NCBI RefSeq assembly: GCF_001662075.1 | Contig: NZ_LYPL01000003.1 | Coordinates: 248,001-312,000 of the forward strand | Direction: 5' to 3' | Length of the DNA: 64,000 bases | DNA from: Rhizobium bangladeshense | Lineage (GTDB): Bacteria; Pseudomonadota; Alphaproteobacteria; Rhizobiales; Rhizobiaceae | Part shown: piece after piece, positions 61,577 to 64,000 of the stretch | Layout of the letters: the number at the start of each line of letters is the position of its first letter | Numbering within the stretch: the stretch's first letter is position 1 | Notes under the pieces: generated by a model | Seen by the model: only the letters and a program-made list of their open reading frames with translations | Told to the model about the DNA's origin: nothing | Database searches by the model: none | Translations under genes and position numbers: made by a program

Positions 61577-61755
61577 CACCCCCTCTGCCCTGCCGGGCAT
61601 CTCCCCCACAAGGGGGGAGATCGGCTGGGCGTGATGACTTCGCCAAACAATGACAGCCTGATGTTTCCGCACGACGGCGGAGAGGGACTGGCGGGCCAAC
61701 CTTTTGCCGATCTCCCCACCTGTGGGGGAGATGCCCGGCAGGGCAGAGGGGGGTG
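61577..61755. repeat. Palindromic intergenic element with CCCCCTCTGCCCTGCCGGGC arms
   Basis: The left arm (61577 onward, CCCTGCCGGGCATCTCCCCC) pairs with the right arm up to 61755 across a core of about 90 bases. It resembles the large repeat families of Rhizobium. The rest of the 323 bases between the GTPase operon and the RcnB-like gene shows nothing else. Confidence 0.75.
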
Positions 61756-61820
61756 CTACACGCACGCCTCCCTCTCAGAATCTGAAAGGGCGGCCGAAGC
61801 CGCCCTTGCCATATCCGCCA

Positions 61821-62171
61821 TCAACGCCCGGCGATGATGCTGGAGATGATACCGCTGGTGATGCCGATCAGCAGGAAGTCGTTGTCGGCGCGAACCCAGC
61901 GATAACCGCGCGGCGGAGGAGCGAGCCGGTAGCGGCGGTAGTCGTTGACGTTGGAGAAGCGGCGGCGCTCGCTGGCGTTGACGCTGTATCCCTTCTTCCA
62001 GTGCGGCCGGACGACAGTCTTGTGGATGACCACCTTCTTCTGCACGACAACAGGCGGACGGCGATGATCGTCGGCGCTGGCCTGTGAGACGACCATCGGC
62101 GAGAGAAGGAAGGAAGCGGAAAGAAGAGCGGCAAAGATCTTTTTCCATGTGCGGTTCCTCAATTTGGGCAC
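61821..62171 (-). CDS. RcnB-family periplasmic protein
   Basis: A signal peptide (WKKIFAALLSASFLLSPMVVSQASA) precedes the RcnB-like region with HWKKGYSVN, VNDYRRYRLAPPPRGYRWVRADNDFLLIGITSGIISSII. RcnB-type proteins are periplasmic and in E. coli affect metal export. The only in-frame start is a GTG at 62171, with no clear ribosome site; a TTG at 62162 is possible. Its size (116 aa) fits. Confidence 0.75.
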   Translation of the reverse strand: MPKLRNRTWKKIFAALLSASFLLSPMVVSQASADDHRRPPVVVQKKVVIHKTVVRPHWKKGYSVNASERRRFSNVNDYRRYRLAPPPRGYRWVRADNDFLLIGITSGIISSIIAGR

Positions 62172-62293
62172 GGGAGAAAACTAGGCCCGAAAAGATGAAC
62201 TGAAACTGAAAGCTAAATTAAACTTCCGTAATGAAATCCGTGGCCTGCGCGGCGCATCTTACATTTTAGATTATCTTATACATCAACATTCGT

Positions 62294-62424
62294 GGCCGCC
62301 CTCGCCCTTCGAGGCCCTGACGGGGGCACCTCAGGATAAGGTCTGAGCGAAGCTGCGGCCGCCGCCGGAAACCGGAGCTGCAAGACGCACCGCTCGAAGG
62401 CCGGAGCCTCGAAGGACGGGCGGG
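62294..62424. repeat. Palindromic intergenic element
   Basis: CCGCCCTCGCCCTTCGAGG faces CCTCGAAGGACGGGCGGG about 100 bases on, with the same TCGAAGG core as the elements at 39075 and 51340. It fills most of the gap before chrA. Confidence 0.5.
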
Positions 62425-62557
62425 TGAAAGACAGAGGCCAACCACTTCAACGTTAGAATGCCGTCTGCACCTTGCCGCTCGCGCGGGAGCGTGTAGTTTC
62501 GGCCGCGCGTCAATTCAGAGGTAAGCACGACATGTCCCACTCCCTGCGGAGGCAGCG

Positions 62558-63790
62558 ATGAGCGCTCGTAACGATGCCCTACCGGTGGCCGAACCCGCCG
62601 ACGGCTCGCCGTTCGAGGTTTTCCGCGTGTTCCTCAAGCTCGGCCTCACGTCCTTCGGCGGACCGATTGCCCATCTCGGCTATTTCAGGGACGAGCTGGT
62701 GGTGCGGCGCAAATGGATCGACGAGGCTGCTTATGCCGATCTGGTGGCGCTCTGCCAGTTTCTGCCCGGACCGGCCTCCAGCCAGGTCGGTTTCTCCCTC
62801 GGCGTCCTCAAGGGCAGAGGCCTTGTCGGCGGGCTGGCCGCCTGGTGCGGCTTCACGCTGCCCTCGGCAATCATGCTCTTTGCCTTTGCACTAGGCGCCG
62901 CCGCCTTCACCGGGCCTGTCGCAGAGGGCCTGCTCCACGGGCTGAAGCTCGTTGCCGTCGCCGTCGTCGCACAGGCGATCTGGGGCATGGCGAAGAGCCT
63001 GACGCCGGACCGCGAGCGCGCCGGCATTGCGCTGGCGGCGATCGCCATCGTCGTCTTCGTCGGCGGATCATTCGGCCAGATCGGCGCGATCGCACTTGGA
63101 GCGGCGGTGGGCCTCTATTTCTGCCGCGCCGATGCGCCAGCGCTTGCCGGCCGTCTCGGCTTTCCCGTATCGCGCCGTGCCGGCGCGATCGCCCTTGTCC
63201 TCTTTGCCGCCTTCTTCCTCATCCCGCCGCTTCTCGCCAATGCGACCGGCCATCAGGGGATCGCGCTCTTCGATGCTTTCTACCGCTCGGGTGCGCTGGT
63301 CTTCGGCGGCGGCCACGTCGTGCTACCGCTGCTGCAGGCGGAAGTTGTCGCTCCCGGCTGGGTGACAAACGAAACCTTCCTCGCCGGTTACGGCCTTACG
63401 CAGGCCGTGCCGGGGCCGCTCTTCACTTTCGCCGCCTATCTTGGCACGGTGATGACACCCGCGCCGAACGGATGGGCGGGCTCCGTCATCGCGCTTGTCG
63501 CGATCTTCCTGCCTGGCCTTCTCCTCGTCTACGGCATGTTGCCCTTCTGGGATGGCTTACGCACACGCCCGGCCATGCAGGCGGCCATGCGCGGCGCCAA
63601 CGCCGCCGTTGTCGGCATTCTGGGCGCTGCGCTCTACAGCCCCGTCTGGACGAGCGCGGTGCTTTCGCCGCGGGATTTCGCGCTGGCGCTTACCGGCTTC
63701 CTGCTGCTCACCGTCTGGAAGGCGCCGCCCTGGATCATCGTCCTGCTGCTCGCGGCAGGTTCGGCCTCGCTCGTCGCAGCCGGCGCATAG
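62558..63790 (+). CDS. chrA: Chromate transporter, long form (ChrA)
   Basis: The 410-residue protein contains two CHR domains: FLKLGLTSFGGPIAHLGYFRDELV and LCQFLPGPASSQVGFSLG in the first, FYRSGALVFGGGHVVLPLLQ and TQAVPGPLFTFAAYLG in the second. It exports chromate, or sulfate-like anions, at the inner membrane. GGAGG precedes the ATG. No chrB regulator is nearby. Confidence 0.9.
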   Translation: MSARNDALPVAEPADGSPFEVFRVFLKLGLTSFGGPIAHLGYFRDELVVRRKWIDEAAYADLVALCQFLPGPASSQVGFSLGVLKGRGLVGGLAAWCGFTLPSAIMLFAFALGAAAFTGPVAEGLLHGLKLVAVAVVAQAIWGMAKSLTPDRERAGIALAAIAIVVFVGGSFGQIGAIALGAAVGLYFCRADAPALAGRLGFPVSRRAGAIALVLFAAFFLIPPLLANATGHQGIALFDAFYRSGALVFGGGHVVLPLLQAEVVAPGWVTNETFLAGYGLTQAVPGPLFTFAAYLGTVMTPAPNGWAGSVIALVAIFLPGLLLVYGMLPFWDGLRTRPAMQAAMRGANAAVVGILGAALYSPVWTSAVLSPRDFALALTGFLLLTVWKAPPWIIVLLLAAGSASLVAAGA

Positions 63791-63917
63791 CACCAAGATC
63801 GGATTCGATTTTCGCAAGGATTAGGCGCAGATTTGAAACAGGAGCGTCCGCCGCGCGTCCCATCGGGCCGCCGCGCCGGATTCCCCCGCAATGGCGAAAA
63901 ACACCATGGAGGAAGCC

Positions 63918-64000
63918 ATGCCCGGCATCAGCATGCGTTATATCGTCGACGACGTCGACGCCGCGGTGGAATTCTACACCAGGCATCTCGGCTTCTCCGT
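63918..64000 (+). CDS. VOC-family protein, cut by the window edge
   Basis: The frame opens MPGISMRYIVDDVDAAVEFYTRHLGFSV, a first VOC/glyoxalase half-module with the FYxxxLGF motif. The ATG at 63918 has GGAGGA upstream; a second in-frame ATG at 63906 overlaps that ribosome site. The rest lies outside the window. Confidence 0.8.
   Translation, partial: MPGISMRYIVDDVDAAVEFYTRHLGFS

Overview
The window reads as a piece of a Rhizobium genome, probably from the R. leguminosarum/R. etli group. The evidence is high GC, dense operons, a Ugp-type ABC cluster, a type II lumazine synthase under an FMN riboswitch, Zur-type zinc genes, a DctA/DctB/DctD set, and many rhizobial palindromic intergenic elements. 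I cannot tell chromosome from large plasmid. No tRNA, rRNA, CRISPR array or prophage was seen. Both ends cut genes: a secreted protein on the left and a VOC protein on the right.

1-10 kb: an EamA exporter divergent from a MocR-type regulator, a CHASE4-like histidine kinase with a single-domain response regulator, a GNAT, a phosphotriesterase-family hydrolase, a beta-propeller protein, and an unusual regulator divergent from a DUF899 gene. 10-17.5 kb: an operon reading ugpB-A-E-C-Q plus an inositol-monophosphatase-like gene, with a divergent ROK regulator and a palindromic operator between them. 17.7-23.7 kb: an orphan DnaB-like ATPase, a luciferase-like monooxygenase, a LysR, an ArsR-MFS pair and a methyltransferase.

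23.7-30.7 kb: an aspA-dctA-dctB-dctD module bounded by two truncated right ends of the same IS630-family element (48 identical bp, same orientation). A perfect -24/-12 sigma-54 promoter lies in front of aspA, with an upstream inverted repeat placed where a DctD-type activator would bind. 30.7-34.5 kb: a siderophore/iron ABC transporter whose ATPase stop codon lies on the IS junction. 34.6-42.4 kb: a soluble class III cyclase, small secreted and hypothetical proteins, an FMN riboswitch with ribH2, a VOC protein, a DUF1194 protein, and a LysR divergent from an SDR-RidA pair in which the SDR lacks the catalytic Tyr.

42.4-48.9 kb is the most unusual block. A gene for a small membrane protein resembling Pycsar effectors (DUF5706-like) is divergent from a two-gene operon encoding a FecR-TPR-beta-barrel outer-membrane protein and a CHASE2 adenylate/guanylate cyclase. 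I read it as a possible envelope-to-cyclic-nucleotide signalling unit with a membrane effector. 48.9-56.4 kb: a TetR/DUF308 pair with two matched operators, an epimerase-like protein, a nucleotidyltransferase, an FAH hydrolase with a gamma-carbonic anhydrase, a membrane methyltransferase and small hypotheticals. 56.7-61.5 kb: a zinc regulon (zur-znuB-znuC, divergent znuA, and a COG0523 GTPase coupled to an unannotated 57-aa Cys-containing ORF) with three similar Zur-box candidates. 61.5-64 kb: an RcnB-like protein, a chromate transporter and intergenic repeats.
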